NCBI RefSeq assembly: GCF_000582685.1
Contig: NZ_KK073768.1
Span: forward strand, 590,723-654,722
DNA length: 64,000 bases
Direction of reading: 5' to 3'
Source: [Scytonema hofmanni] UTEX 2349
GTDB taxonomy: Bacteria > Cyanobacteriota > Cyanobacteriia > Cyanobacteriales > Nostocaceae
Position 1 is the stretch's first letter; the number at the start of each line of letters is the position of its first letter. Below are positions 49,584 through 58,375 of this stretch, piece by piece. The notes under the pieces were generated by a model. It saw only the letters and a list, made by a program, of their open reading frames with translations, was not told the origin of the DNA and ran no database searches. The position numbers and the translations under genes were made by a program.

Positions 49584-49997
49584 ATGCCTAAAAGCAATTA
49601 TTTTGTCGAAAAAAATGAAATTGCATCCTTAGGTGCATCATTGCGAAGAATTGAGCAAAAGATACTTAAACATAGTAAAAAAGGAGATGTTAGCAGGGTT
49701 TGGTTCCAAGGAGAAGAACCCTATTTTGATATTTTTTTTGAATTGAAAAACGATGAAATAGCTTGGTTTCAATTTACTTTACGCGGTAGATCGCTTTCTT
49801 GGGATAGCAAAACATCAGGCTGGGAAACAGGCAATACCAATGAATTAAAAATAGATGATGTGAGTTTTTATGCAGCTAGTAAAACAATTGAAAATGATAC
49901 TAAAATCGACGGTGAGTTGATAAATTTAGTCAAGTCAATTCTGGAAACTAGAGCAGAAGAAACTATTTTTGCTAAAGCACTTGCGTTGTTTAATTAA
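49584..49997 (+). CDS. hypothetical protein, 137 residues
   Basis: A small soluble protein starting MPKSNYFVEKNEIASL, mixed alpha/beta by eye. It has a charged N-terminal helix, a beta-rich middle (RVWFQGEEPYFDIFFELK, WFQFTLRGRSLSWD) and a helical end (IDGELINLVKSILETR). I recognise no family. The codon use and a clear ATG support a real gene. It has no operon partner; the next gene is convergent. Confidence 0.6.
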   Translation: MPKSNYFVEKNEIASLGASLRRIEQKILKHSKKGDVSRVWFQGEEPYFDIFFELKNDEIAWFQFTLRGRSLSWDSKTSGWETGNTNELKIDDVSFYAASKTIENDTKIDGELINLVKSILETRAEETIFAKALALFN

Positions 49998-50004
49998 GAC
50001 TTAG

Positions 50005-50120
50005 TACAGCTTTGGGTAAAATCGTAGCGTTTTTTTAACGCAGAGGGACGCTGAGGAAAGCGCAGAGGTACGCAGAGTTTTTTTCTCTAGGATTCGCTAC
50101 GAACTTGTGCAATGTTGTAC
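50005..50120 (+). repeat. dispersed element, copy 2 (CTCTGCGT family)
   Basis: AACGCAGAGGGACGCTGAGG, then CAGAGGTACGCAGAG, TTTTTTTCTCTAGGATTCGC and GTAC at the end. It matches the reverse complement of 38474-38580 over most of its length. It lies between convergent genes. Confidence 0.7.
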
Positions 50121-50135
50121 TTGGGTGGTATAAAG

Positions 50136-50690
50136 TTATTTATTATCTTGATTTGTGTCTGTACGCTCATTTTCCTCAATTGGCGGAATTCCCAACTTAT
50201 AAATATCTTCCTTTTGATGCTTGACTTTTAAGTAATAACCTTTTTCTAACCTTTTAAAAAGGTTGAGAACCAAAAAAGTCAGTACAACAGCAATTAATCC
50301 TAACTGCCAGAAACCACAGCCAGCGACAATTCCCAAAGCAGCGGAAACCCAAATAGCTGCTGCTGATGTCAATCCGTGAACTTCAGAATGCTGTGATTTT
50401 TGGGAAGATTCACGTAAAATTTCCCCTGCACCAAGAAATCCAACACCAGCTGTAATTCCTTGAATGATGCGACTAAGAGAATTATTATCTGGTTGAGTGG
50501 TATTTGTGAGCAGAGGTATGAGAGTAAATACCGCTGAACCAAAACATACCAACATATGAGTTCTTAAACCAGCGGGTTTGTGCTTGAGTTGCCGTTCTAA
50601 GCCGATAATTGCCCCAAAAAGCAAAGCGAGGCATAGCCGGAAAGTGATATTTAGCCAATCATTGGGCAAAAGGTAGTAAGTGCTTAACAA
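50136..50690 (-). CDS. MgtC/SapB family membrane protein
   Basis: A 184-residue protein beginning at TTG 50690 (no in-frame ATG until far inside). The MgtC motif LFGAIIGLERQLKHKPAGLRTHMLVCFG is intact, and four membrane helices follow. A charged C-terminal tail of about 30 residues ends in DTNQDNK. MgtC proteins are linked to Mg2+ limitation and control of ATP synthase in other bacteria; the role here is inferred. The gene stands alone. Confidence 0.87.
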   Translation of the reverse strand: MLSTYYLLPNDWLNITFRLCLALLFGAIIGLERQLKHKPAGLRTHMLVCFGSAVFTLIPLLTNTTQPDNNSLSRIIQGITAGVGFLGAGEILRESSQKSQHSEVHGLTSAAAIWVSAALGIVAGCGFWQLGLIAVVLTFLVLNLFKRLEKGYYLKVKHQKEDIYKLGIPPIEENERTDTNQDNK

Positions 50691-50890
50691 TGCTTATATT
50701 TTTAGAGAAAAAATAATCTTATATTCTACTTTAATTATTAATATACTCCCATGTGCAACTATATAAATTAACTAAACCCCTTTTGCCACGGGTACAGGAG
50801 GGTTAACGAAGGTAATGAGTAGATGAAATCTGACAAACTACCAGGAGATAATGCCCGTAGTTACATGACAACTGACAATTAACAATTTGA

Positions 50891-53242
50891 GTGGATAAAC
50901 TCTACTGGCTTGACCAAATTAAACTGCAAGACCGCGCCAAACTTGGTGACAAAGCGTTTCACTTGGGCAGAATTATGCAGCGTGGCTACCCGGTGAAGCC
51001 TGGTTTTATAGTGGGTGCGGAAATTTTGCGGCAATTTCTGGAAACTCTTAATAGTTCAGAGGCATTAGTTGCCGATTTGCCTTATTCTTCGTTACACCTA
51101 GATGTGAATAATTGGCGTCAATTACAACAGGTGGCTGGTCATTTACATCAGGAAATTATCGCGGCGACTGTACCATCAAAGTGGGTGAATAAAATTCTTG
51201 AAGCAGCTAAGGAATGGAAAACTGCGTGTTTAATTTTTCGACCTACTTTGGCGATACCGACTGCAACGCATGGAGTCGGGAATATATCTGGGTTGCTGGA
51301 GTCGCAAATTTGCCGTTGTGAATATGAAGCGATCGCTTTGGCATTAAAATACACTTGGAGCCAATTATTTCGTGCCAAAAGTTTACTATATTGGCAACGT
51401 CTAGGAATTGACCTGCGACAAATTAATTTAGCAGTTTTAGTGCAAGGAATTGAAAATGCACTCGCTAGCGGTTTACTCAATTCCAACTCTTCTGGATGGG
51501 ATATTGAAGCAACCTGGGGATTGGGAATGTCACTGCAACACGGCGAAGTTCAACCCGATGTTTACTACATTCAACGGGAAACCGGCGTTGTCAGAGAACG
51601 ACAACTGGGCAATAAAATGCTTGCTTATCGTCTTAATGCACCTACAGATTCTTTGGCGCTAGATAATACTTGTTTGGTGGCACATTTGCTTGAGTTATCT
51701 CAACAAAAACAGTACGCTTTACAAGAAGAATATTTGCAACAATTAATTCAACTGGCGAATCTACTTGAAAATGATCTCGGTACAAATTATACCGTTGAGT
51801 GGACTATCTCTGAGGAATTTCCGGCTCCAAAGCTTTATCTGATAAAAGTTACCGCTCCCCAATTTGCGGTTTCCAACACACACTTTCTCAAGGGAATAGG
51901 AGCAGGGACGGGTCGGGTGACAGCGACAGCTTATGTAGTAAATTCACTTTTATCATCAGAACAACTACCTAAAGGAGTTATTTTAGTTGCACGAGCGATC
52001 GCTCCCGATTGGCTACCGTTATTGCAGCAAGTTGTCGGTATCATCACAGAAAAAGGAGGATTGACCAGCCATGCGGCAATTCTTGCTAGAGAGTTGGGTA
52101 TCCCAGCTGTAGTGAGTGCAAAAGATGCCACCACTTTAATTCAAACAGGCGATCGCCTACTTTTGGATGGTGACAGGGGAGAAGTTTATCGTGTAAGAAA
52201 AGATGATACGGAAAGTCAGGAAGTTCCCCTCATTACCCAAGTTACAGGATACCACAAAGGGCAACAGTCTCAACTGGGCAACTTGAAAACGGAACCTTTA
52301 GTCTCTGATTCACCTATTTTTTTGTCAGCGCACCTACCCATGATTGCTACACAGTTGCTGGTTAATTTAAGTCAGCCCAGCCTGATAGAACAGGTGCAAA
52401 ATTTGCCTCTAGATGGGGTAGGATTGTTACGCTCAGAATTGATGGTATTAACAATACTTGAAGGACAACATCCGAGTAGTTGGCTTTCTAGCGGACGTAA
52501 GGCACAATTATTAGAGCTATGGTCTGAGCAAATGATGCAGTTTGTTCGTGCGTTTGCACCACGACCAGTTTTTTATCGCTCTTTAGATTGGCGATCGCAC
52601 GAATTGACATCATTTAGTTCTAATGTACCATCTTCGCAACAGTCGATGTTAGGTGAGCGTGGCACTTTTGCTTATTTGCAAAATTCCGCAGTTTTTGAGT
52701 TGGAACTTGAAGCAATAGCGGCAATACAGCAAGCAGACTACAACAATATCCATTTAATATTGCCTTTTGTTCGCACTGTGGAAGAGTTTTCTTTTTGTCG
52801 TCAAAAAGTTGAGTCAGCAGGGTTAACTCAAAAGCCACAATTTCAACTTTGGATTATGGCAGAAGTGCCAAGTGTGCTATTTTTATTACCAGAATATGTC
52901 AAAGCAGGTGTACAAGGAATTTCTATTGGTACAAATGACCTAACTCAACTACTATTAGGAGTAGATCGAGAACAAGGAGAGTTAGCGTCTTCATTTGATG
53001 AACGACATCCAGCAGTGATGAGAGCTGTAGCTCAACTAATTTCAATGGCAAAATCTGCCGGGATTCCTTGCTCAATTTGCGGACAAGCACCAGCGCTGTA
53101 TCCAGAAATTATTGATAAGTTGGTCGAATGGGGGATTACGTCTATATCTGTGGAACCAGAAGCGGTAGAACGAACATATAAAGCGATCGCTCGTGCCGAA
53201 CAAAAGATAATTTTAGAAGCAGCACGGCAAAAACTTTATTAA
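50891..53242 (+). CDS. PEP-synthase-like protein with altered ATP-binding domain
   Basis: A 783-residue homologue of phosphoenolpyruvate synthase (PpsA), from GTG 50891. Order: an ATP-grasp-like N-terminal domain (about 1-320), a swivelling phosphohistidine domain (about 355-440) with KGGLTSHAAILARELGIPAV including the catalytic His, and a PEP/pyruvate barrel (about 470-780) with GVGLLRSEL, ISIGTNDLTQLLLGVDR and SICGQAP including the catalytic Cys. In the ATP domain the usual RSS and GQQ(E/D)T motifs are replaced by FRPTLAIPTA and GVGNISG. ATP activation may be lost. It may be a specialised paralogue rather than the main PEP synthase. Confidence 0.8.
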   Translation: MDKLYWLDQIKLQDRAKLGDKAFHLGRIMQRGYPVKPGFIVGAEILRQFLETLNSSEALVADLPYSSLHLDVNNWRQLQQVAGHLHQEIIAATVPSKWVNKILEAAKEWKTACLIFRPTLAIPTATHGVGNISGLLESQICRCEYEAIALALKYTWSQLFRAKSLLYWQRLGIDLRQINLAVLVQGIENALASGLLNSNSSGWDIEATWGLGMSLQHGEVQPDVYYIQRETGVVRERQLGNKMLAYRLNAPTDSLALDNTCLVAHLLELSQQKQYALQEEYLQQLIQLANLLENDLGTNYTVEWTISEEFPAPKLYLIKVTAPQFAVSNTHFLKGIGAGTGRVTATAYVVNSLLSSEQLPKGVILVARAIAPDWLPLLQQVVGIITEKGGLTSHAAILARELGIPAVVSAKDATTLIQTGDRLLLDGDRGEVYRVRKDDTESQEVPLITQVTGYHKGQQSQLGNLKTEPLVSDSPIFLSAHLPMIATQLLVNLSQPSLIEQVQNLPLDGVGLLRSELMVLTILEGQHPSSWLSSGRKAQLLELWSEQMMQFVRAFAPRPVFYRSLDWRSHELTSFSSNVPSSQQSMLGERGTFAYLQNSAVFELELEAIAAIQQADYNNIHLILPFVRTVEEFSFCRQKVESAGLTQKPQFQLWIMAEVPSVLFLLPEYVKAGVQGISIGTNDLTQLLLGVDREQGELASSFDERHPAVMRAVAQLISMAKSAGIPCSICGQAPALYPEIIDKLVEWGITSISVEPEAVERTYKAIARAEQKIILEAARQKLY

Positions 53243-53259
53243 TTAGGAAAATTGCCGCT

Positions 53260-53940
53260 CTAGATGTGTTCTGCTGCATCTTTATTTTGAGATGATCGTG
53301 ACTTCATGTCTACCTTATTCTGCGGTTGCTTAAGAAAACTCAAAATCACTTTTTTCATCAGCCAGTGTAAGGCTGTTAGTACAACAAAAGTGATGGCGAT
53401 AATAACCAAAGGCTGTTTACCAAGAATTTCTTCTACGCCTTTGGTGATTATGGCATCAGGTTGCGTAATAAAATCCCAACTATTGAAACGCAAAAATCGT
53501 CCCCAATAAATACCAACGGCATTCAAAGCATGGGTAATTAACTCAACACCCAAAATCCACTGGCTTTTGCCAATGCGGTGTAAGTAGTAACCCCAATTAA
53601 TTAAAGATATTACATAAGCCCCAAATCCAGATAAAATCACCACCAAATACACTGGAATTATGATTAAAGTAATCATCCATATCGATGGAACTCTACGGAT
53701 ATCATCTATTAGGTGAATGACATCAGTTAATAAATAAGGTGCATTCGGTAAAAAAGCGAAGAACACCAGGAAGCCAAACCACCAAACCCAAGAACGTCCG
53801 CGACGAGTGCGAAACAACCAAACACTCAAAGCCAAAGGTATAAAAGCCAGAAATAAGTTCCAAGTCATCCAGCCCACATTTCTTTGCAAGACTTGCATGA
53901 CTATGGGTAGTAATTCAGAAAGACGTTCTTTCATATGCAT
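53260..53940 (-). CDS. DUF1361 membrane protein
   Basis: A 226-residue protein with about six hydrophobic helices. The DUF1361 signatures LPNAPYLLTDVIHL and WDFITQP are seen. Function unknown. A charged C-terminal tail (DMKSRSSQNKDAAEHI) is likely cytoplasmic. It is convergent with the PEP-synthase-like gene, 17 bases between stops. It may form its own transcription unit. Confidence 0.82.
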   Translation of the reverse strand: MHMKERLSELLPIVMQVLQRNVGWMTWNLFLAFIPLALSVWLFRTRRGRSWVWWFGFLVFFAFLPNAPYLLTDVIHLIDDIRRVPSIWMITLIIIPVYLVVILSGFGAYVISLINWGYYLHRIGKSQWILGVELITHALNAVGIYWGRFLRFNSWDFITQPDAIITKGVEEILGKQPLVIIAITFVVLTALHWLMKKVILSFLKQPQNKVDMKSRSSQNKDAAEHI

Positions 53941-54065
53941 TTCCCAAAAAAGGTCTGATTGACACTATTTTAAGGGGTGCAATTAGCTGGTGTGTTATTT
54001 TTCTTGCCAAATTGGGGAAAGGAGCTTTTTTAAGAGGGGAAGGGGGAAGAAAAACAAGAAAAGAG

Positions 54066-54218
54066 GTAAAGACGTTCCACTGGAAAGTCTCTACAAGGGT
54101 TTCGGGTAACGCATAATTAATTTATGGAGATGTCTAATGCCCAATATACATCTGGTAAAAATTAAATATGCGTTATCCCGAACCCCTGTAGAGACGTAGC
54201 ACTGCTACGTCTCTACAT
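54066..54218. repeat. two palindromic repeats with shared flanks
   Basis: The first palindrome GTAAAGACGTTCCACTGG... (54066-54094) is degenerate. The second, GTAGAGACGTAGCACTGC... (54188-54216), is perfect and preceded by GTTATCCCGAACCCCT, as at 7884-7937. The two are separated by GGTAACGCATAATTAATTTA-type words, and TGTCTAATGCCCAAT occurs after each. The gap 53941-54248 holds nothing else I can support. Confidence 0.7.
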
Positions 54219-54248
54219 TTTCATGCCTATGTCTAATGCCCAATTTCC

Positions 54249-55553
54249 CTAACGCAGCAGCACTCGACTGCGCGGACCAATAGTTTGCTTGGATGCAGAT
54301 GGTTTTGTCGGGCAATTTATATCTTTGCGCGAGCAAATATTTGAGGCAATACTTAAAGGATTTCGTGCCGAAGAATTACCGTTACTAAATTCTACATTGG
54401 GTTCAGCAGAGGGTGAGGGAGAATTTGATTCTGTTGCGATCGCGCTTTGTATGGGTGACATAATCTCACTATCAATACTACCACCATCAATGGATGTACC
54501 ACCAACATCAATGGATGTACCACCAACATCAATCGGTGTACTACCAACATCAATCGGTGTACTACCAACATCAATGGATGTACTACCAACATCAATCGGT
54601 GTACTACCAACATCAATGGATGTACTACCAACATCAATGGATGTACTACCAACATCAATGGATGTACTACCACCAGCGATCGGTATACCACCACCAGCGA
54701 TCGGTATACCACCAACATCAATCGGTGTAACACCACCAGCGATCGGTGTACCACCACCAGCATCACTACGGGGAGTGATGGGAGTTGTACCTGCGGGAAT
54801 AGTGATAAATAACTTTACCAGAGGTGCATTAGTCATTTTCAACGAGCTGATGGTTGGTTTACCTGGTATATCCGACTTGAAGTCAAACACTGTAGGGGTA
54901 GCACTACCATTGCGATCGCTATATCGCGGTCCTTGTCCAGTGACTTTAAAAGTACCTTGATACCGCTGTCCCGTTTTTGGATCGGTGACAATGCCTGTGT
55001 AGAGCGCTTTTTTTAACCCAAACTCATCTTGAACTACAGCTTCAAATTTGGTTCCGGGCAATTTTCCTTGATAATTATAGGGTGTCAAACTACCGCTTGA
55101 AAGTGCTGGTGAAGTCAGTAAGCCATCAAATGAGACAACCGGAAGTCCCTTAAAGTCAACGAAGTAATGCAGACTGCCATCGGCACGAGTTTGTACCTTT
55201 ACATAGTTAGACGTATACAAAGGTACACCTTGGCGAGAATAAGTACCCTTGGAATTTGTATCTACACGAGTAATCACCCGATTGAAGTTAGGATTAAATT
55301 TGGGAAGTTGGATAGTACCTGATAAAGCCCCAGTAGTTTGAATTGTGATTTGAGCGGAAGCAGATTCTGCCCCGAAACCGATAATGGCTGCGGCTATACT
55401 GCTAGTAATAACTAGTAGTCCACTAAAGGAATTTTGATAGGTGAATAATGTAGTAAGGACTTTAGTCCTTGATTTGAGCGCTGAAGCGCTCACTACGAAA
55501 CTCTTAATTTGGGAGTTGGATTTGGTTTTAATTGCTGACGATTTTAATTGCAT
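54249..55553 (-). CDS. secreted protein with 7-residue repeats, function unknown
   Basis: A 434-residue protein. A long N-terminal region (about 1-70) includes a hydrophobic segment TSSIAAAIIGFGAESASAQ, a signal peptide ending in ASA-Q. The mature part (about 70-265) is beta-rich (GTIQLPKFNPN and on) and not recognised. Residues about 265-360 are about 14 units of T(S/P)IDVGS type, a 21-base tandem repeat. The tail is Ser/Pro/Arg-rich. The N-terminal stretch SFVVSASALKSRTKVLTTLF is encoded by a REP-like double hairpin inserted in frame. Confidence 0.65.
   Translation of the reverse strand: MQLKSSAIKTKSNSQIKSFVVSASALKSRTKVLTTLFTYQNSFSGLLVITSSIAAAIIGFGAESASAQITIQTTGALSGTIQLPKFNPNFNRVITRVDTNSKGTYSRQGVPLYTSNYVKVQTRADGSLHYFVDFKGLPVVSFDGLLTSPALSSGSLTPYNYQGKLPGTKFEAVVQDEFGLKKALYTGIVTDPKTGQRYQGTFKVTGQGPRYSDRNGSATPTVFDFKSDIPGKPTISSLKMTNAPLVKLFITIPAGTTPITPRSDAGGGTPIAGGVTPIDVGGIPIAGGGIPIAGGSTSIDVGSTSIDVGSTSIDVGSTPIDVGSTSIDVGSTPIDVGSTPIDVGGTSIDVGGTSIDGGSIDSEIMSPIQSAIATESNSPSPSAEPNVEFSNGNSSARNPLSIASNICSRKDINCPTKPSASKQTIGPRSRVLLR
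54482..54768. repeat. 21-base coding tandem repeat
   Basis: About fourteen copies of ACCAACATCAATGGATGTACT and variants (CATCAATCGGTGTACTACC). The variants alternate GGATGT and CGGTGT so the encoded units alternate Ser and Pro. The array is in frame in the minus-strand secreted protein and opens long false frames on the plus strand. Confidence 0.8.
55450..55497. repeat. double-hairpin REP-like repeat, copy 2, inside a gene
   Basis: GTAGTAAGGACTTTAGTCCTT, then GATTT, GAGCGCTGAAGCGCTC and ACTACG. The design matches 49397-49455. It sits in frame within the N-terminus of the secreted protein, ahead of its signal peptide. Confidence 0.75.
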
Positions 55554-55705
55554 TGAAAACTTCCTTGATTAATATGAAAAAAAAAATCACGCATGTTTTT
55601 ATAGCAGGGGAATATCTGCTGGAAATTACGCGCGTGAAAATGAAACTGAACTATCTACAACCGTATGCAATTAGTGCATTTATTTACATTTACATCCGTA
55701 GAAAA

Positions 55706-57679
55706 TTAAAACCGGAATGTTGCTCTTAATGCCCAAATTAGCAAGGGATCGTTAGCAGTGTTGTGATCTGGATTCAAAATCACAAAGATACCCGGAGTGA
55801 GAGAGAGATTGTCATTGAGTTGAGCGCGATAAAAAAGTTCTACGTGCAGTGATGTGTCGTCCCGTCCACCCGCTGTACCTCCTTCAGAAAAGTTGGGAAA
55901 ATTGAATTCTTCAGGTAAAGAACTAGAAGTAATTTTCGGGGGTTGTCCGACGAGAATGCCGCCCAAATTACCGGAACGCAGTAAATTAGGAAAAGCAGCG
56001 AATACCATCCAGTTTGTAGTTTCCACACTTCCAGGAAGATTGACTGGATTTGAGTGAGTCCAGCCTCCCCAACCCCCTAAGTGAAAATTAGGATTAATGC
56101 GCCATGCGACGGTAGCGCCGACAGCATGGGTATCAAAAGCTGTCGCAGGTGCAAAAGGGGAAATTAACTGAGCATCGCCGGTACCGGTTCCTAGTAAGCC
56201 ATCAGGGGAGTGGGAGAAAAGATAATGCAGCCCGACATCGATTTTATTGGTGGGTGCGACAGTTAGTTGAGCGCCGGCGGTATATCTGCCGCCAAAAAGT
56301 CCCCCAACTTGGATATCACCGGGAAAACTGGGAATTTCGGCACTGTAAACGCCTTGTAAACTCAGGCGATCGCTTATTTGCCAGTCAAAGCCAATACCCC
56401 CAGTACCGTTACCAATTGCCAAAATCGGGTTACGCTGACCGAATAAAGAAATTGCTCCCTCACCATTCCCTTCTAAAGGATTAATACCGCGAAAGGTGTT
56501 ACTAGGATTAACACCCACCGTACCGATAATAATTCCCAAGTTGTCTGAAAGCGGAAATCGATAAGATAAATCACTGATATATAAATCGTTATTTGTATTT
56601 GACTCAAAACCCAACCGCCCCATATTGTTAAATACTGAGGACGCAGAAGAATTTAAATTTCCCGAACTCAGCCCAGTTAGCAGTAAATCTTTCCCTGTAA
56701 AAGAAGTCGCGAGGGTTAGTTGCACGCTATTGGCAAAAGTCAGATTGGTTTCTGCCTTGCGTTCTGGCACTTTATCTCTAGGAAACAAATCGACATCAGC
56801 GCTATTCGTTCCCTGGAGACTAAATATAGCTTGCCCAAGTAGTCGCGTTGTCGTGGAAAACTGATTTCCTTGTATTTCGCTTGCGTGGCTTTCTAAATTG
56901 TCTACCCGTTGCTCAACTTGTTTTAACTCTGATTGAAACTCAGTTTGTAAGCGTTGTAACGCGATTAAATCCTCATCTTTAACAGTATTAGCTGTATTGT
57001 TGGTTATTAATTTATTAATCTGCTCCAAACAAGCGTTTAAACCAGATGCAAATTCATAACGATTGATCGCAGTGTTACCTAGATAAGTCCTATTTGGATA
57101 TCCAGCAATGCAGCCATAGCGTTCTACCAGAGATTGCAAAGCTCCAAAAGCCCAGTCTGAAGGTTGCACATCGTCCAGTTGTGACACCGATGTGACTTGA
57201 GACATTTGGGGTGATGGAGGGAGTGGAGGAGGGGGGGAGAGGGAGGCAGGGGAGGCAGGGGGAGCAGGGGGAGCAGGGGAAGAAATTCCCCCAAGTCTCC
57301 TTGTCTCCTTGTCTTCCTTGTCTTCCTTGTCTTCCTTGTCTCCCTTGTCTCCCTTGTCTTCCTTGTCTTCCTTGTCTCCCTTGTCTCCCTGATCCCCTAC
57401 TTGAGTAAAGGAGCTTTGAGACTCAATTTTTTCTCTAAATTTATTAAGTATATTTTGATGCTCTGGTTTTAGCGCTGATTGAACGGTTTGGAGACTTGCA
57501 TCTGGTTGTATCAATTCAGGTGGTGTGATTTGAGTCGGTGGGACAATTTTCATTGCCTGACTATGTTTTGACTGCTGCACCACATTATCTGACTCAACTA
57601 ATGGCTGTTCAGGTAATTTGGGCGGAAATGCTTGCCCAGTAATTAACACGCCCGCCATCAGCAGACCGATATCGCTCAT
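55706..57679 (-). CDS. SLH-domain OprB-type outer-membrane porin
   Basis: A 657-residue outer-membrane protein of the cyanobacterial iron-uptake/OprB porin type. A signal-like N-terminus is followed by a Pro/Gln linker and an SLH domain (about residues 165-235, SQLDDVQPSDWAFGALQSL). A coiled coil (TEFQSELKQVEQRVDNLES) and an OprB beta-barrel (about 290-657) ending in the aromatic residue F follow. SLH binds peptidoglycan or pyruvylated polymer. Residues about 95-155 are low-complexity (GDKEDKEDK, then PAPPAPPAS) from tandem arrays inserted in frame. The substrate (iron, sugars or general) is not visible. Confidence 0.85.
   Translation of the reverse strand: MSDIGLLMAGVLITGQAFPPKLPEQPLVESDNVVQQSKHSQAMKIVPPTQITPPELIQPDASLQTVQSALKPEHQNILNKFREKIESQSSFTQVGDQGDKGDKEDKEDKGDKGDKEDKEDKEDKETRRLGGISSPAPPAPPASPASLSPPPPLPPSPQMSQVTSVSQLDDVQPSDWAFGALQSLVERYGCIAGYPNRTYLGNTAINRYEFASGLNACLEQINKLITNNTANTVKDEDLIALQRLQTEFQSELKQVEQRVDNLESHASEIQGNQFSTTTRLLGQAIFSLQGTNSADVDLFPRDKVPERKAETNLTFANSVQLTLATSFTGKDLLLTGLSSGNLNSSASSVFNNMGRLGFESNTNNDLYISDLSYRFPLSDNLGIIIGTVGVNPSNTFRGINPLEGNGEGAISLFGQRNPILAIGNGTGGIGFDWQISDRLSLQGVYSAEIPSFPGDIQVGGLFGGRYTAGAQLTVAPTNKIDVGLHYLFSHSPDGLLGTGTGDAQLISPFAPATAFDTHAVGATVAWRINPNFHLGGWGGWTHSNPVNLPGSVETTNWMVFAAFPNLLRSGNLGGILVGQPPKITSSSLPEEFNFPNFSEGGTAGGRDDTSLHVELFYRAQLNDNLSLTPGIFVILNPDHNTANDPLLIWALRATFRF
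57222..57400. repeat. facing arrays inside the SLH porin gene
   Basis: Seen on the plus strand, GGAGGCAGGGG/GGAGCAGGGGG units (57222-57283), a spacer AAGAAATTCCCCCAAG, then CTCCTTGTCTCCTTGTC-type units (57297-57390). The word order matches the reverse complement of 48088-48243. It stays in frame, adding about 60 residues (GDKEDK units then PAPPA units) upstream of the SLH domain. Confidence 0.8.
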
Positions 57680-57871
57680 TGTATTTCACCTTACTAACAC
57701 CAATATTTCTCTTGACATATAAAATTGGTGTATTTCAGGAATTTTTCGTACTTAGACGTAATAAAAATGACTAGTAAGTGAATATGCTAACTGCTTTTTT
57801 CCCATTAGCTATTAGCCTTTTCCCTCTTAAAAAACCTTTCCCCTTTCCCCTTTACCCCTTCCCCCTCTTTT

Positions 57872-58348
57872 TCATTCCGGTTGGCTACAGTAATTTTTCA
57901 CCTCAGCTTCTAAAGCATCAGACTGTTTAGCCGTGGTTGCTGCGGATGTGAATGCGGTATCGATATCTGTTCTAGCTTTTTGTATTCTTTCTCTACCAGA
58001 TTCTGAGGCTTGTGCTGTTTTAGCTGAACCAAGAGCTTTACCTGCTTTGGTTATCTGTTTGCCGAGAGTGTCAAACACTTTCACAAATTCGTCTTGATAT
58101 TTTTTCAGTTCAGGATCTGGTAGATTCATTTCCTTGAGCGATTTGGTGACAGCTTGGAGATCAGCCGCTAGTTTCAAACTGGTTGTCACCTGCTGACCTT
58201 TATTTTTTTCAATCAGAGCATTTCCTTCACTAACAGTCTTCATCAGGCGATCGCACTGAGCAACTTTGCTGTTATCGCAACCACTGAGCAACAAGGCAAT
58301 GCTCAGACCAACAGGAATAATAACGATACGTTTACGCCGAACCAACAT
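57872..58348 (-). CDS. predicted lipoprotein, function unknown
   Basis: A 158-residue protein from ATG 58348; a TTG start would add nine residues. A basic stretch (RRKR), a hydrophobic helix and a lipobox LLLSGC form a lipoprotein signal, so the mature protein would start at the Cys. The mature part is helical and charged, with no domain I recognise; one further Cys pair (QCDRLM, NYCSQPE) may form a disulfide. It stands alone. Upstream 57680-57871 holds only C/T-rich low-complexity sequence. Confidence 0.65.
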   Translation of the reverse strand: MLVRRKRIVIIPVGLSIALLLSGCDNSKVAQCDRLMKTVSEGNALIEKNKGQQVTTSLKLAADLQAVTKSLKEMNLPDPELKKYQDEFVKVFDTLGKQITKAGKALGSAKTAQASESGRERIQKARTDIDTAFTSAATTAKQSDALEAEVKNYCSQPE

Positions 58349-58375
58349 TAACACCCCACCACTTATTAAACCCAA

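Noticed and set aside
54289..54960. Long plus-strand frame across the repeat-bearing secreted protein gene
   Set aside because: It exists because the 21-base array is open in several frames. The minus-strand frame has a signal peptide and protein-like composition.
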